Shown here: in pieces, positions 21,673 through 28,786 of the stretch | How the letters are laid out: each line of letters starts with the position of its first letter | How positions within the stretch are numbered: position 1 is the stretch's first letter | Source: a virus | IMG/VR virus record: IMGVR_UViG_3300037087_000054 | Location: 1 to 28,947 of that record | DNA length: 28,947 nucleotides | Reading direction: 5' to 3' (one strand) | Position numbers and translations under genes: made by a program | The notes under the pieces: model-generated | Seen by the model: only the letters and a program-made list of their open reading frames with translations | What the model was told of the DNA's origin: nothing | The model's database searches: none

Positions 21673-21678
21673 ATTGTA
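21673..21678 (-). promoter_or_regulatory. Candidate -10 element for leftward RHH gene
   Basis: TACAAT on the minus strand, seven bases before the ATG at 21666. The -35 position (around 21696-21701, TTTTAT) is poor, so the promoter would be weak or activator-dependent. Confidence 0.3.
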
Positions 21679-21731
21679 CGACACGTCAAACATAGATAAA
21701 ACCCCCCGCCGAAAAATAATTGAAATAGTTC

Positions 21732-21761
21732 TTGACATAGGTGTATAACAGCGCATAACAT
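21732..21761 (+). promoter_or_regulatory. Rightward promoter in switch region, leaderless
   Basis: TTGACA (21732-21737), then TAACAT (21756-21761) at 18 bases (or CATAAC at 17), preceded by an A/T-rich stretch. The expected transcript start is at or within two bases of ATG 21770, and no ribosome site exists. ATAACA occurs twice, ten bases apart (from 21745 and 21755), and CATAATTATG (21763-21772) is a perfect palindrome over the start codon. These are candidate operators for the RHH proteins. Confidence 0.55.
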
Positions 21762-21769
21762 GCATAATT

Positions 21770-21958
21770 ATGAGATCACAAAAACCAAAACAGAGCAAAA
21801 CGGCGTCCACGGAACAGGTGGGACTCAGGCTCAAGATCGACCTCGCTAAGGAAGTGCGTCGCATTGCCGCGGCGGACGAGCGTGATCTTACTTGGGTAAT
21901 TACTAAAGCACTCGAACTCGGACTTCCGATGTTGCGGAAGAGACAGAGTGCGGTCTGA
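21770..21958 (+). CDS. RHH (Arc/CopG-like) regulator
   Basis: A 62-residue protein. A basic N-terminal arm (RSQKPKQSKT) precedes strand VGLRLKID at 17-24, then helix LAKEVRRIAAADERD, and helix LTWVITKALELGLPML at 40-55. This is the ribbon-helix-helix layout of Arc/CopG-type repressors, which bind DNA as dimers through the strand. Size is typical. It is the first gene of the rightward transcript and may repress its own promoter. No ribosome site was found. Confidence 0.65.
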   Translation: MRSQKPKQSKTASTEQVGLRLKIDLAKEVRRIAAADERDLTWVITKALELGLPMLRKRQSAV

Positions 21959-21965
21959 GGCCCAC

Positions 21966-22184
21966 ATGCCCAAACAATCAGATCCAACCGGATGGCGCGG
22001 CAATCGGGAGCGGAGTAGGACAATCCGTTTCCGAGAGGACGACCTCCTCAAAGCTGACCGACTTGCTTGCAGGTACGATCTACCGTTTTCCATCATCGTC
22101 CGCAAGTGTCTGTCACTCCTGCTGGCCGATCAATCTTTGCAATGCAAACTGTTGGGTTACGTTGTAACGCGGAGAGTTTCGTGA
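21966..22184 (+). CDS. Second plus-strand RHH-like protein
   Basis: ATG at 21966, with GAGG overlapping the upstream stop; 72 residues. The segment RTIRFREDDLLKADRLA then YDLPFSIIVRKCLSLLLADQ again gives strand-helix-helix, with RTIRF as the probable DNA-contact strand. The last base of its TGA is the first base of the next ATG. It is a third RHH-type protein within 820 bases, and distinct in sequence from the other two. Confidence 0.5.
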   Translation: MPKQSDPTGWRGNRERSRTIRFREDDLLKADRLACRYDLPFSIIVRKCLSLLLADQSLQCKLLGYVVTRRVS

Positions 22185-22336
22185 TGCCACGCATAGCAAC
22201 GAAGCGCGAAAAGTATTGGGGAACGGAACCGAATGTTCAGGTCGGAGACCACTGCAGATATTTGGGTCGTGTTGCCCGCGGTGACAAATGGCGCAAGGCC
22301 AGGAACAAGAGGAAGGCCGCAAGGAGAACAGCATGA
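22184..22336 (+). CDS. Small basic protein, unknown
   Basis: 50 residues, starting at ATG 22184 with GGAGAG upstream and a 1-base overlap with the RHH gene. The C-terminal end is very basic (WRKARNKRKAARRTA), suggesting nucleic-acid binding. The longer frame from 22067 has no ribosome site and is rejected. Its stop overlaps the next ATG. Confidence 0.5.
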   Translation: MPRIATKREKYWGTEPNVQVGDHCRYLGRVARGDKWRKARNKRKAARRTA

Positions 22337-23001
22337 GTGAAAGCGCACTCGTCATTCAGAGCATGCCAAACCCGAGCGCGATCAAATCGGCTCGCCTTCC
22401 CGAGACATACCAAATCGCGAAAGTCGCCATCAGGGAATGCGCCGAAGTGGATGAGTGCCAGAGCTGGGCGGACAAAGCTGAGGCGCTTGCGAGCTACGCT
22501 CGGCAGATGGGAGATGATGAATTGCGTAAGATGGCAGATCGGATTCAGGCGCGGGCGATTGCCAGGGCCGGGGCGATCCTCAAGGAGATTGAGAAGGCCC
22601 GTAACCAGCACGACGCGGCGGAACGTGCAAGGGTCGGTGCCGTCCCTAGCAGAAAACAGGCAGCCGATGACGCTGGTCTCTCAGAACGCCAGCGCAAGAC
22701 CGCCTTACGCGTCGCCAACGTCCCAGAGCATGAATTCGAGAAAGCAATCGAGAGCGATAATCCGCCGACAGTGACAGCGCTTGCTGAGCGTGGAACTAAT
22801 AAGTCAAGTTCCATAGTCAATCCAGACGCGCAATTCCGGCGCATCCTAGACCCGGTGCATCGAATCATCGGCGAACGGAGAAGTTACGAGTCCCTGATAT
22901 CGTCCATCACGCGAGATTCGAAGCTCGATTTCTGCCGGGAGATTGAAATGTTGATTAAAGCTCTTAACCGTTGGCTCAAAGAACTCAAGGGGGATCTGTG
23001 A
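22333..23001 (+). CDS. ParB/KorB-HTH-like phage protein
   Basis: Start at ATG 22333 (ATGA overlap), 222 residues. The first half is helical (IRECAEVDECQSWADKAEALASYARQM then RIQARAIARAGAILKEIEKA). The middle (PSRKQAADDAGLSERQRKTALRVANVPEHEFEKAI) reads as a helix-turn-helix of the ParB/KorB type, a combination seen in phage and plasmid proteins of unknown role. The end is a charged helix. It may bind DNA for early control; the ParB nuclease domain itself is absent. Confidence 0.55.
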   Translation: MSESALVIQSMPNPSAIKSARLPETYQIAKVAIRECAEVDECQSWADKAEALASYARQMGDDELRKMADRIQARAIARAGAILKEIEKARNQHDAAERARVGAVPSRKQAADDAGLSERQRKTALRVANVPEHEFEKAIESDNPPTVTALAERGTNKSSSIVNPDAQFRRILDPVHRIIGERRSYESLISSITRDSKLDFCREIEMLIKALNRWLKELKGDL

Positions 23002-23126
23002 AGCAAATAACCAAAGATATCGATCTTAAACTAATTTCGGATGAAGTCATTTGCAGACTAGCCCTTAATCATAAGAAGGTTGAAGAGTACGCCATCGTGG
23101 TGATTCTCACTTGGAGTTGGAAATGA
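22998..23126 (+). CDS. Micro-gene, 42 residues, unknown
   Basis: A GTG start at 22998 overlaps the previous stop (GTGA) and is preceded by a purine-rich AGGGGG. The product is helical with LISDEVICRLALNHKKVEEY then a hydrophobic AIVVILTWSW. No family known. Overlaps on both sides support it. Confidence 0.5.
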   Translation: MKQITKDIDLKLISDEVICRLALNHKKVEEYAIVVILTWSWK

Positions 23127-23224
23127 CTAATCCAGATACGAAGCCAACCGGGTGCGACATCATTGTACTCGGATTCATCTTGATCGTCATGTTCGTGGCG
23201 ATCTTGTGGGTGAGCGTGAAATGA
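23123..23224 (+). CDS. Micro-gene, 33-residue single-pass membrane protein
   Basis: ATG at 23123 and TGA overlapping the ATG of the pentapeptide gene, so both ends are coupled. The product has a polar N-terminus ([12 protein letters not shown]) and one membrane helix ([20 protein letters not shown]). Function unknown. Confidence 0.5.
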   Translation: MTNPDTKPTGCDIIVLGFILIVMFVAILWVSVK

Positions 23225-23850
23225 TAGAAATCAAAAATAGATTCACAGGCGAGATCATTTATAAACACGAATCGGATAATCTGCGGGATGTGATGATCGC
23301 CGCGGTGAAGTACAGAGCCAACCTGTCCGGAGCCAACCTGTACAGAGCCAACCTGTCCGGAGCCGACCTGTCCGGAGCCAACCTGTCCGGAGCCAACCTG
23401 TACAGAGCCAACCTGTCCGGAGCCAACCTGTCCGGAGCCGACCTGTACAGAGCCAACCTGTCCGGAGCCGACCTGTACAGAGCCAAGCTGTCCGGAGCCA
23501 ACCTGTTGGAAGCCAACCTGTCCAGAAGCATTTTGGACCCGACAAACAAACCCAATTCTGATACCAAACTATTCGAAGCCGTATCAGATCAAGAGGGATG
23601 GGTTTACGGCTACCGGACACGCGCCACATCTGCCGCTGGACTGGTGCTCCAAGATGATCGGATTTACGGCACGGAGGTATTCAGCACCTCCGATGATGAG
23701 TGTCACCCCGGCTGGTATCTATGGCCAACTCTTGAACTGAGCAAGGGATTCCGAGATGGTGATCACGTCAAGGTCAAAGCTCGCGTCATCGACATCCACC
23801 ATGCGGGCACCAAATGGCGTTCTCGGGCGATATGGGTGATTGGGAGGTGA
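23221..23850 (+). CDS. Pentapeptide-repeat protein
   Basis: Start at ATG 23221 (ATGA overlap); the longer frame from 23152 has no ribosome site. 209 residues. About 30 residues of lead ([17 protein letters not shown]) are followed by fifteen five-residue repeats ([15 protein letters not shown] and variants), which form a right-handed quadrilateral beta helix. A ~100-residue beta domain ([13 protein letters not shown] ... [13 protein letters not shown]) resembles the C-terminal domain often linked to pentapeptide repeats in phages. Pentapeptide proteins can mimic DNA and bind gyrase, but many have other roles; function here is open. Confidence 0.75.
   Translation: MIEIKNRFTGEIIYKHESDNLRDVMIAAVKYRANLSGANLYRANLSGADLSGANLSGANLYRANLSGANLSGADLYRANLSGADLYRAKLSGANLLEANLSRSILDPTNKPNSDTKLFEAVSDQEGWVYGYRTRATSAAGLVLQDDRIYGTEVFSTSDDECHPGWYLWPTLELSKGFRDGDHVKVKARVIDIHHAGTKWRSRAIWVIGR
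23311..23535 (+). repeat. Fifteen 15-bp tandem repeats (pentapeptide coding)
   Basis: Fifteen units of 15 bases, mostly exact copies of two types (tacagagccaacctg and tccggagccaacctg) with a few single-base changes. The last units are more divergent. The near-identity at DNA level, including synonymous positions, indicates recent expansion or ongoing homogenisation. Confidence 0.9.
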
Positions 23851-23851
23851 A

Positions 23852-23935
23852 ATGACGCGCCGCACCCGAAGCGCATGGCTGCTGATCTTGTGGGGCTCTG
23901 TGGCCCTTATGCTTCTGATTCAACTTTGGAGGTAG
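23852..23935 (+). CDS. Micro-gene, 27-residue membrane peptide
   Basis: ATG at 23852, one base after the pentapeptide stop; the GGGAGG that serves it lies inside that gene. The product is MTRRTRS followed by one membrane helix (AWLLILWGSVALMLLIQLW). The positive N-terminus and single helix indicate an inner-membrane peptide. Function unknown. Confidence 0.5.
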   Translation: MTRRTRSAWLLILWGSVALMLLIQLWR

Positions 23936-23937
23936 CG

Positions 23938-24183
23938 ATGAAAGCAGCGCACGAACTGAAGCCCCGCGACGTGACGCGCTTCCTCCAGGAGCATGGGCAG
24001 GAGGATGAGGATAGTGTGGAGATTCTCAGGCGGCAGCACGGGACCTGTCTGATCGACGCGCGCGGCAAGAATGAGCCGCACTGCGTGGACTGCGATCACC
24101 TATTCGACGGTGAGACGCCTAAACGACAACGGCGGTACGGGTGGCTGAGACGGATGATGATCAGAATTTGGGGGCGACGATGA
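23938..24183 (+). CDS. Small CxxC protein, unknown
   Basis: Start at ATG 23938 with GGAGG upstream, two bases after the micro-gene stop. 81 residues: helical first half (VTRFLQEHGQEDEDSVEILRR), then CLIDARG ... HCVDCDHLF, a likely metal-binding knuckle, and a basic end with RRMMIRIWGRR. Function unknown. Confidence 0.55.
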   Translation: MKAAHELKPRDVTRFLQEHGQEDEDSVEILRRQHGTCLIDARGKNEPHCVDCDHLFDGETPKRQRRYGWLRRMMIRIWGRR

Positions 24184-24220
24184 AACTCCGAAGGCAGGTC
24201 CAAAGGTTTTTAAGGAATAT

Positions 24221-24301
24221 ATGATCTTGCCGCCCTGCGGAACATTGGCACTCATAGAGGCCAGGAACCCCGCAAGCGCAAAAGGTCGGCAATCAACTTA
24301 A
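24221..24301 (+). CDS. Possible 26-residue ORF
   Basis: ATG 24221 has an AAGGA site five bases upstream. The product (MILPPCGTLALIEARNPASA...) has no known motif. The stretch 24184-24310 is otherwise empty apart from a 14-codon frame starting at ATG 24180. Confidence 0.3.
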   Translation: MILPPCGTLALIEARNPASAKGRQST

Positions 24302-24310
24302 AGGAGAAGT

Positions 24311-24559
24311 ATGAGAAAACTTGGAAGCCAGAAGGGATTTCACATCCTACAGGTAACTGAAGATGAGTGGGGCACGCTCATGAAAGCTGGTGGCATTCCC
24401 TACGACAAGCGCAATGATTGTACCGACTGTACTACGACAGGAATAGCGATCGCTCAGGACGCTCTTGCTCAGATGCAAACATTCAGGATCGAGTTAGGCA
24501 AGTTGCAGTCAAAATGGGACAAATTGGCGATTGCGATTGACAACATATTGCCGAAGTAA
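24311..24559 (+). CDS. Small protein, unknown
   Basis: 82 residues with a good AAGGAG site. N-terminal part GFHILQVTEDEWGTLMKAGGIPY with a NDCTDCTTTG turn, then a helical coiled end (AQMQTFRIELGKLQSKWDKLA). No family recognised. Confidence 0.5.
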   Translation: MRKLGSQKGFHILQVTEDEWGTLMKAGGIPYDKRNDCTDCTTTGIAIAQDALAQMQTFRIELGKLQSKWDKLAIAIDNILPK

Positions 24560-24585
24560 CGGCAACAATCTTCCCGAGGCCAGCG

Positions 24586-24666
24586 ATGCCCGGAAATACT
24601 CATTGCGGAACAGGCATGGAGAATCGCAACCGGCTGTGCCGGGGTCTCGGGAGCGTTCTTAAATAA
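24586..24666 (+). CDS. Possible 26-residue ORF
   Basis: ATG 24586 with a GAGG site; the product is Arg/Gly/Cys-rich. The remaining bases up to 24727 hold only a short TTCTT/AAGAA inverted repeat (from about 24656) and the AAGGA site of the ATPase gene. I see no convincing promoter in this 170-base gap. Confidence 0.25.
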   Translation: MPGNTHCGTGMENRNRLCRGLGSVLK

Positions 24667-24727
24667 AGAAGGCCCGCGCGTCAACGCAGACCGGTGAAGT
24701 AAACGAAAAGTCGAAAGGAATCCTACA

Positions 24728-26116
24728 ATGAAGATCAAGTCATTTACAACAAAGAATTGGATGGGCGCACCCGACGGAACCATAGAACCGGGAACGCTGA
24801 CCATATTTTCCGGCCGCAACGGAAGCGGAAAGACCTCTAAGATCGAGGCGCTACGCTACTGCGTCGGCTCTGGCCATGATCCGTCGGTGATCCGCGTGGG
24901 CCAGGACTCAGCCGAAGTGGAGATCAAAACCGATGATGGCAACACCCTAAAGGTGGTCGTCAACCAAAAGCGCACGACGCGCGCAATTACGGACGCCAAG
25001 GGTAAGAAGGCTGGAGCGGAATTCATCCACACGCTCGTGAGTGAGCTTTCCGTAGATCCGATTCGCTTTCTGGACATGGCGCCGAAGGAACAGTTATCGG
25101 CACTCCTGGCAGCAATTCCCTTGCGCGTGACCGTTCAAGATCTGGCTTTCATGCCGGTCGATCACCTTCGCGGAAAGAACCTCGACCAGCACGCCCTCAC
25201 CGTTCTCGCTGACATCCGCAAGGATCTATACGAGGAGCGCACGGGCGTCAATCGAGTGGCCAAGGAGAAGCGCATCACAGCCTCGCAGATGACGGCAACG
25301 CTTCCTCCAGAGGCGCCGGCGGGGAAGAACTGGAAAGGGGAATTTGACCGGCTGTTTACCGAAAACAAGCGGCTCAATGAGGAGCTTAAATCGCGGTCGG
25401 ATGCGATCAGGGATGACGCCAATTCCGCAGTCGAATCGCAGCGTGGTCTCTGCCAGGCGAAAAAGGACGCGATCAACGAAGGGTTCAATACTGAAATTAG
25501 CCGGTACCGAGCCGACCTGGAGGCGGCAATCGCCAAGCTGCGCAAGGGATTCGAGATCGAAATCAGCCTCTGCGAATCACAGCGGGATACGGTCATCTCC
25601 GCATCGGAGAATAACCGGAATGAAGCGCTGGCGTCCCTTGAATCTGAATTGCGCCCCCGAATTAACCAGGTGCTCACCGACGGCAGGGAAGCAAAGACCA
25701 TGTTTGAGCAGACCGCAAAGGCTGAGACGACGCGCACGTTCGTCGCGACCCTGAAGGGAGATGCCGACGTTCTGGATTCGAAAGGCAATGCGCTCACCGC
25801 TGCAATCGACAAGGTAGACGCACTCAAAGTCAAGCTGGCGAGCGAACTGCCGATTCCGGGGCTGGAGATCACTCCGGACGGGCTCACGTTGGATGGCATC
25901 CCATTTGCGCGCGTGAATAAAGCGAAGCAGATCCAGGTTGCGCTATCGGTCGCGAAATTGCAGGCCGGGGAATTCGGGCTTGTCGTGCTGGACGACTGCG
26001 AGCACCTGGACACGAAATCCTTAGCGTCATTCGAAGAAGCAGCCCAACTCTCGGGGCTTCAGTTCGTGGCCGCGCGTGTGACCGATTCCGAGTTGGAGGT
26101 TGCCAATGTCGGATGA
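24728..26116 (+). CDS. SMC/RecF-like recombination ATPase
   Basis: 462 residues. An N-terminal half-site with Walker A GRNGSGKT (29-36), a long charged coiled coil (about 200-345), and a C-terminal half with Walker B LVVLDDCEHL (418-427) preceded by a KAKQIQVALSVA segment in the place of the ABC signature. This split architecture is that of RecF/SbcC/SMC-type ATPases, which act on DNA ends or gaps. The coiled coil is short compared with SbcC. It is followed closely by a PD-(D/E)XK nuclease, so the two probably form a phage recombination or end-processing pair. Confidence 0.8.
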   Translation: MKIKSFTTKNWMGAPDGTIEPGTLTIFSGRNGSGKTSKIEALRYCVGSGHDPSVIRVGQDSAEVEIKTDDGNTLKVVVNQKRTTRAITDAKGKKAGAEFIHTLVSELSVDPIRFLDMAPKEQLSALLAAIPLRVTVQDLAFMPVDHLRGKNLDQHALTVLADIRKDLYEERTGVNRVAKEKRITASQMTATLPPEAPAGKNWKGEFDRLFTENKRLNEELKSRSDAIRDDANSAVESQRGLCQAKKDAINEGFNTEISRYRADLEAAIAKLRKGFEIEISLCESQRDTVISASENNRNEALASLESELRPRINQVLTDGREAKTMFEQTAKAETTRTFVATLKGDADVLDSKGNALTAAIDKVDALKVKLASELPIPGLEITPDGLTLDGIPFARVNKAKQIQVALSVAKLQAGEFGLVVLDDCEHLDTKSLASFEEAAQLSGLQFVAARVTDSELEVANVG

Positions 26117-26609
26117 CGGCACTCTCCACGTTCCGAAAGTCGAACTAGAGCCAGGGACGAAGTATGCCGCGCATTTTAAGCACGGTCAAAATAGACGTGG
26201 GCGCGTGACTCCTGAGTATTGGATATGGCATGCGATGATTCAGCGGTGCCGCAATCCGAAAAACAAAAGATACAGCTCTTATGGCGGTCGGGGGATATTC
26301 GTCTGTGATGCGTGGCTAGATTCATTTTCCGCATTCTTCTCAGACGTTGGGCCGAGGCCATCGAAGGAATACAGCCTCGATCGCATTGCAAACGACGAGG
26401 GGTATTTCCCCGGTAACGTAAGGTGGGCGACATTCACCGATCAGGCGAGGCACACGCGGCGCTCAAAACTCATAGCAATCGACGGAGTGGAGCTTCCTCT
26501 TGTCGCTTGGACTCAAAAACTCGGATTGAACTATGGAACCGTCCGAGGACGTTTGATTCGTGGCTGGCCTGAGCACCAGGCATTGGGGTTGCCTGGAGGT
26601 CAGATATGA
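26106..26609 (+). CDS. HNH-like phage protein with HTH end
   Basis: ATG 26106 is chosen for the GGAGG at 26095-26099; it overlaps the ATPase end by 11 bases. 167 residues. Signature text: TPEYWIWHAMIQRCRNPKNK, then YGGRGIFVCDAWL, SLDRIANDEGYFPGNVRW, and a C-terminal HTH-like VAWTQKLGLNYGTVRGRLIRGW. I know this from many phages, usually as a hypothetical or mobile-endonuclease-like protein; SLDRI...GY..GN.RW plays the HNH-type core. Catalysis is likely but not proven. It overlaps both neighbours yet leaves both frames intact. Confidence 0.6.
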   Translation: MSDDGTLHVPKVELEPGTKYAAHFKHGQNRRGRVTPEYWIWHAMIQRCRNPKNKRYSSYGGRGIFVCDAWLDSFSAFFSDVGPRPSKEYSLDRIANDEGYFPGNVRWATFTDQARHTRRSKLIAIDGVELPLVAWTQKLGLNYGTVRGRLIRGWPEHQALGLPGGQI

Positions 26610-27406
26610 GCGACAGACCCCAATTACACGCCAGTGCCCTGGGAATGACTTGTTTTGAGGCTTTTCGCCGGCGCTATATTGAGAATGAGATCATCCCTCC
26701 AGGTGTGGCGCTGATCGTGGGCACTGGGACACATGCCAGCGTCGAAAAGAACCTAACAGCCAAAATTGAAACCGGCACTCTGCTGACCCTGGATGCGGTG
26801 AAAGACGCAGCCCGAGATGGCGTGAATAACGCATGGGAACAGGGCGTCAAGCTCAACGATGAGGAAGCCGAGCGCGGGATTAAGGCGGTGAAGGGTGAGG
26901 CTGTAGACAAGGCCGTCCGGCTCGCAACCCTACATGCCAACGACAAGGCGCCGTCTCTTCGTCCTACCCATGTCGAGCGCAAATGGTCGCTTGAGCTGCC
27001 CGGCTATCCGGTGGACCTTGTGGGCCGTATCGACATCCAGGAAGGGCTTGTCTCGATTCGGGACACTAAGACGAGCGGGAAAACTCCTGCTGAGAATTGC
27101 GCCGACAAATCAATCCAGTTGAAGGCATACGCGGCGGCGGTTCGCGCGATCGATGGCACTCTCCCTCAATTCGCTGTGCTGGATTACCTCATCGACACCA
27201 AAACTCCCGCAGCCAAAACCTTTTCGATGGTTCCCACGGTCGAAGACACTCACGCCATGCTGGCCAGGGTTGAGACGGTCGTGCTAGCCATGGAGAAAGG
27301 CGTCTTCATCCCGGTAGAGCCTACGCACTGGTGCTGCGATCCGAAATGGTGTGGATACTATCAGACGTGCCGATACATACGGCAACCAAAGCAGTTCGCA
27401 ATCTAA
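26606..27406 (+). CDS. PD-(D/E)XK nuclease with Fe-S cysteines (Cas4/RecB-like)
   Basis: 266 residues. The nuclease core is GRIDIQEGLVSIRDTKT: D142, then D153-T-K155, followed by the helper Gln in QLKAYAAAV. Cysteines at 16 and at 243/244, 249 and 255 (CCDPKWCGYYQTCRY) fit the split 4Fe-4S clamp of Cas4/AddB-type nucleases. Such phage proteins act as exonucleases in recombination. It is coupled by a 4-base overlap to the HNH-like gene and lies one gene after the SMC-like ATPase, its probable partner. Confidence 0.8.
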   Translation: MSDRPQLHASALGMTCFEAFRRRYIENEIIPPGVALIVGTGTHASVEKNLTAKIETGTLLTLDAVKDAARDGVNNAWEQGVKLNDEEAERGIKAVKGEAVDKAVRLATLHANDKAPSLRPTHVERKWSLELPGYPVDLVGRIDIQEGLVSIRDTKTSGKTPAENCADKSIQLKAYAAAVRAIDGTLPQFAVLDYLIDTKTPAAKTFSMVPTVEDTHAMLARVETVVLAMEKGVFIPVEPTHWCCDPKWCGYYQTCRYIRQPKQFAI

Positions 27407-27422
27407 CATAGGAGATTTATTT

Positions 27423-28505
27423 ATGGCTACGACAATCGAAGATACCGGGCTTGCTACGCGGACGGAGCAGACTTTCGAACTCGCTCCGACTTCTGGAGCA
27501 GCCGAGAAACAGTTTGAGATCCAATCCGCAATCATCATTGCGCGGCATTTCCCGCGAAACGAGGATCAGGCTTTTGCACGGTTAATGAAAGCGAGCAAGC
27601 GCCCATCATTCGCGGACGAAGCCTCCTACTCATTCAAGCGCGGAAAGAAAAAGGACGAAGAAACCGGGAAGTATGTTGACAACTATGTCGAGGGTCCCTC
27701 AGTCAATCTCGCCAGAGAGGCTGCCCGTGTCTGGGGCAATATTCGCTACGGCCTAGAGGTTATCCGCGACGATGAGGAAACGCGGCAGATACGGGGCTGG
27801 GCCTGGGATCTGGAAACAAACGTCAAGGTGACCGCCGAGGACGACTTCAAGAAGCTGGTCCAGCGCAAGCAGTATGGAGATGATGGCAAGGCGAAGGGGA
27901 CGGCATGGGTCACGACAGATGAGCGCGACTTGCGCGAACTCACGAACAGGCGCGGCGCCATCCTCGTCCGTAACTGCATCTTGCAATTGATGCCAATGGA
28001 CTTGATTGATGATTCCCGGAGTGAGTGCAACAAGACGATAGAGTCCAAAGCCAAGACCGATCCTGAAGGCGAACGAAAGAAAATCATCATCGCCTTTGCT
28101 AGTCTGAACGTCACCCCAGATATGATCGAGCAAAAGCTTGGGCACAAGCTCGCAGAATGCTCTCCTACCGAAATATCAAGCCTCCGCAAGATCTACAAGA
28201 GCATCTCGGACGGGAATTCGACCTGGGCCGAGTACGTCGAACCGAAGCGCGCGGAAGCAGAGAAGGGAACTCTGAAGACCGAAGACCTCAAAGCCGGAGC
28301 GGAGAATCGCGGCCACGGACAGGAGAATTTGGGATCTGTCGGAAAAGCGCCTGCCACTCCCGCGCCCGCCACGCCACAGCCACAACAGGACGCAGGCAAG
28401 GTTAAGGGCAAGGCATCCGTTCCGTCCGCGCCACAGCCAAATAAAGAGGCTGCGCCCTATTCCGATCGGGAGGCCGATCCCTTCAAAACCGGAGAGCTTT
28501 CATGA
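27423..28505 (+). CDS. Conserved phage protein, putative recombination/annealing partner
   Basis: ATG 27423 with AGGAGA seven bases upstream gives 360 residues; the longer frame from 27351 overlaps the nuclease. The conserved-looking core is EIQSAIIIARHFPRNEDQAF, GPSVNLAREAARVWGNIRYG, RGWAWDLETNVKV and ELTNRRGAILVRNCILQLMP. The last ~90 residues are Pro/Ala/Gln-rich with an acidic end, like the flexible tail of SSB or annealing proteins. I recognise it as a recurring phage protein but not a named family. Position after an exonuclease supports a RecT/SSB-like role, which is inference. Confidence 0.5.
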   Translation: MATTIEDTGLATRTEQTFELAPTSGAAEKQFEIQSAIIIARHFPRNEDQAFARLMKASKRPSFADEASYSFKRGKKKDEETGKYVDNYVEGPSVNLAREAARVWGNIRYGLEVIRDDEETRQIRGWAWDLETNVKVTAEDDFKKLVQRKQYGDDGKAKGTAWVTTDERDLRELTNRRGAILVRNCILQLMPMDLIDDSRSECNKTIESKAKTDPEGERKKIIIAFASLNVTPDMIEQKLGHKLAECSPTEISSLRKIYKSISDGNSTWAEYVEPKRAEAEKGTLKTEDLKAGAENRGHGQENLGSVGKAPATPAPATPQPQQDAGKVKGKASVPSAPQPNKEAAPYSDREADPFKTGELS

Positions 28506-28786
28506 GCGAAGATTATGACTGTTCTGGAGCAGAAATTCACATCGCCGACCTTGAAGCGAAACTCGACGACGCCCGGGTGGAGATTGGGCAAGCGTGGTCG
28601 GCGTATGACTCCGCTTCAGGGCTATGGGATAGCATGAAAGCCTCTGAGGATAGATTGAACGAAAGTTGTGCGGCCGGAGATCCCCTAGACATTATCAAGG
28701 CACGATGCGTCGCCTGGCGAGAGTCGTTCAAGGCTGCGATCTGCGCATATCTAGAGCAAAAGGATACGGGCATAGGCCATGATTAA
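28502..28786 (+). CDS. Small helical protein, unknown
   Basis: 94 residues, ATGA overlap with the gene before. Acidic and helical: ADLEAKLDDARVEIGQAW, KASEDRLNESCAA, then CVAWRESFKAAICAYLEQ. It may be a coiled-coil accessory protein of the recombination genes. No family recognised. Confidence 0.5.
   Translation: MSEDYDCSGAEIHIADLEAKLDDARVEIGQAWSAYDSASGLWDSMKASEDRLNESCAAGDPLDIIKARCVAWRESFKAAICAYLEQKDTGIGHD

Noticed and set aside
22067-22183. Longer version of the small basic protein
   Set aside because: This part is an off-frame shadow of the RHH-like gene; the ATG at 22184 has a good ribosome site.
23311-23535. CRISPR-like array
   Set aside because: Units are 15 bases with no spacers and encode pentapeptides in frame.
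23255-23629. Minus-strand frames with regular five-residue repeats
   Set aside because: They mirror the 15-base pentapeptide repeats; the plus-strand version has the known repeat consensus and a coupled start.
25162-26013. Minus-strand frame of 283 codons opposite the ATPase
   Set aside because: Ser/Arg-rich antisense of a coiled-coil gene with Walker motifs on the other strand; no start signal.
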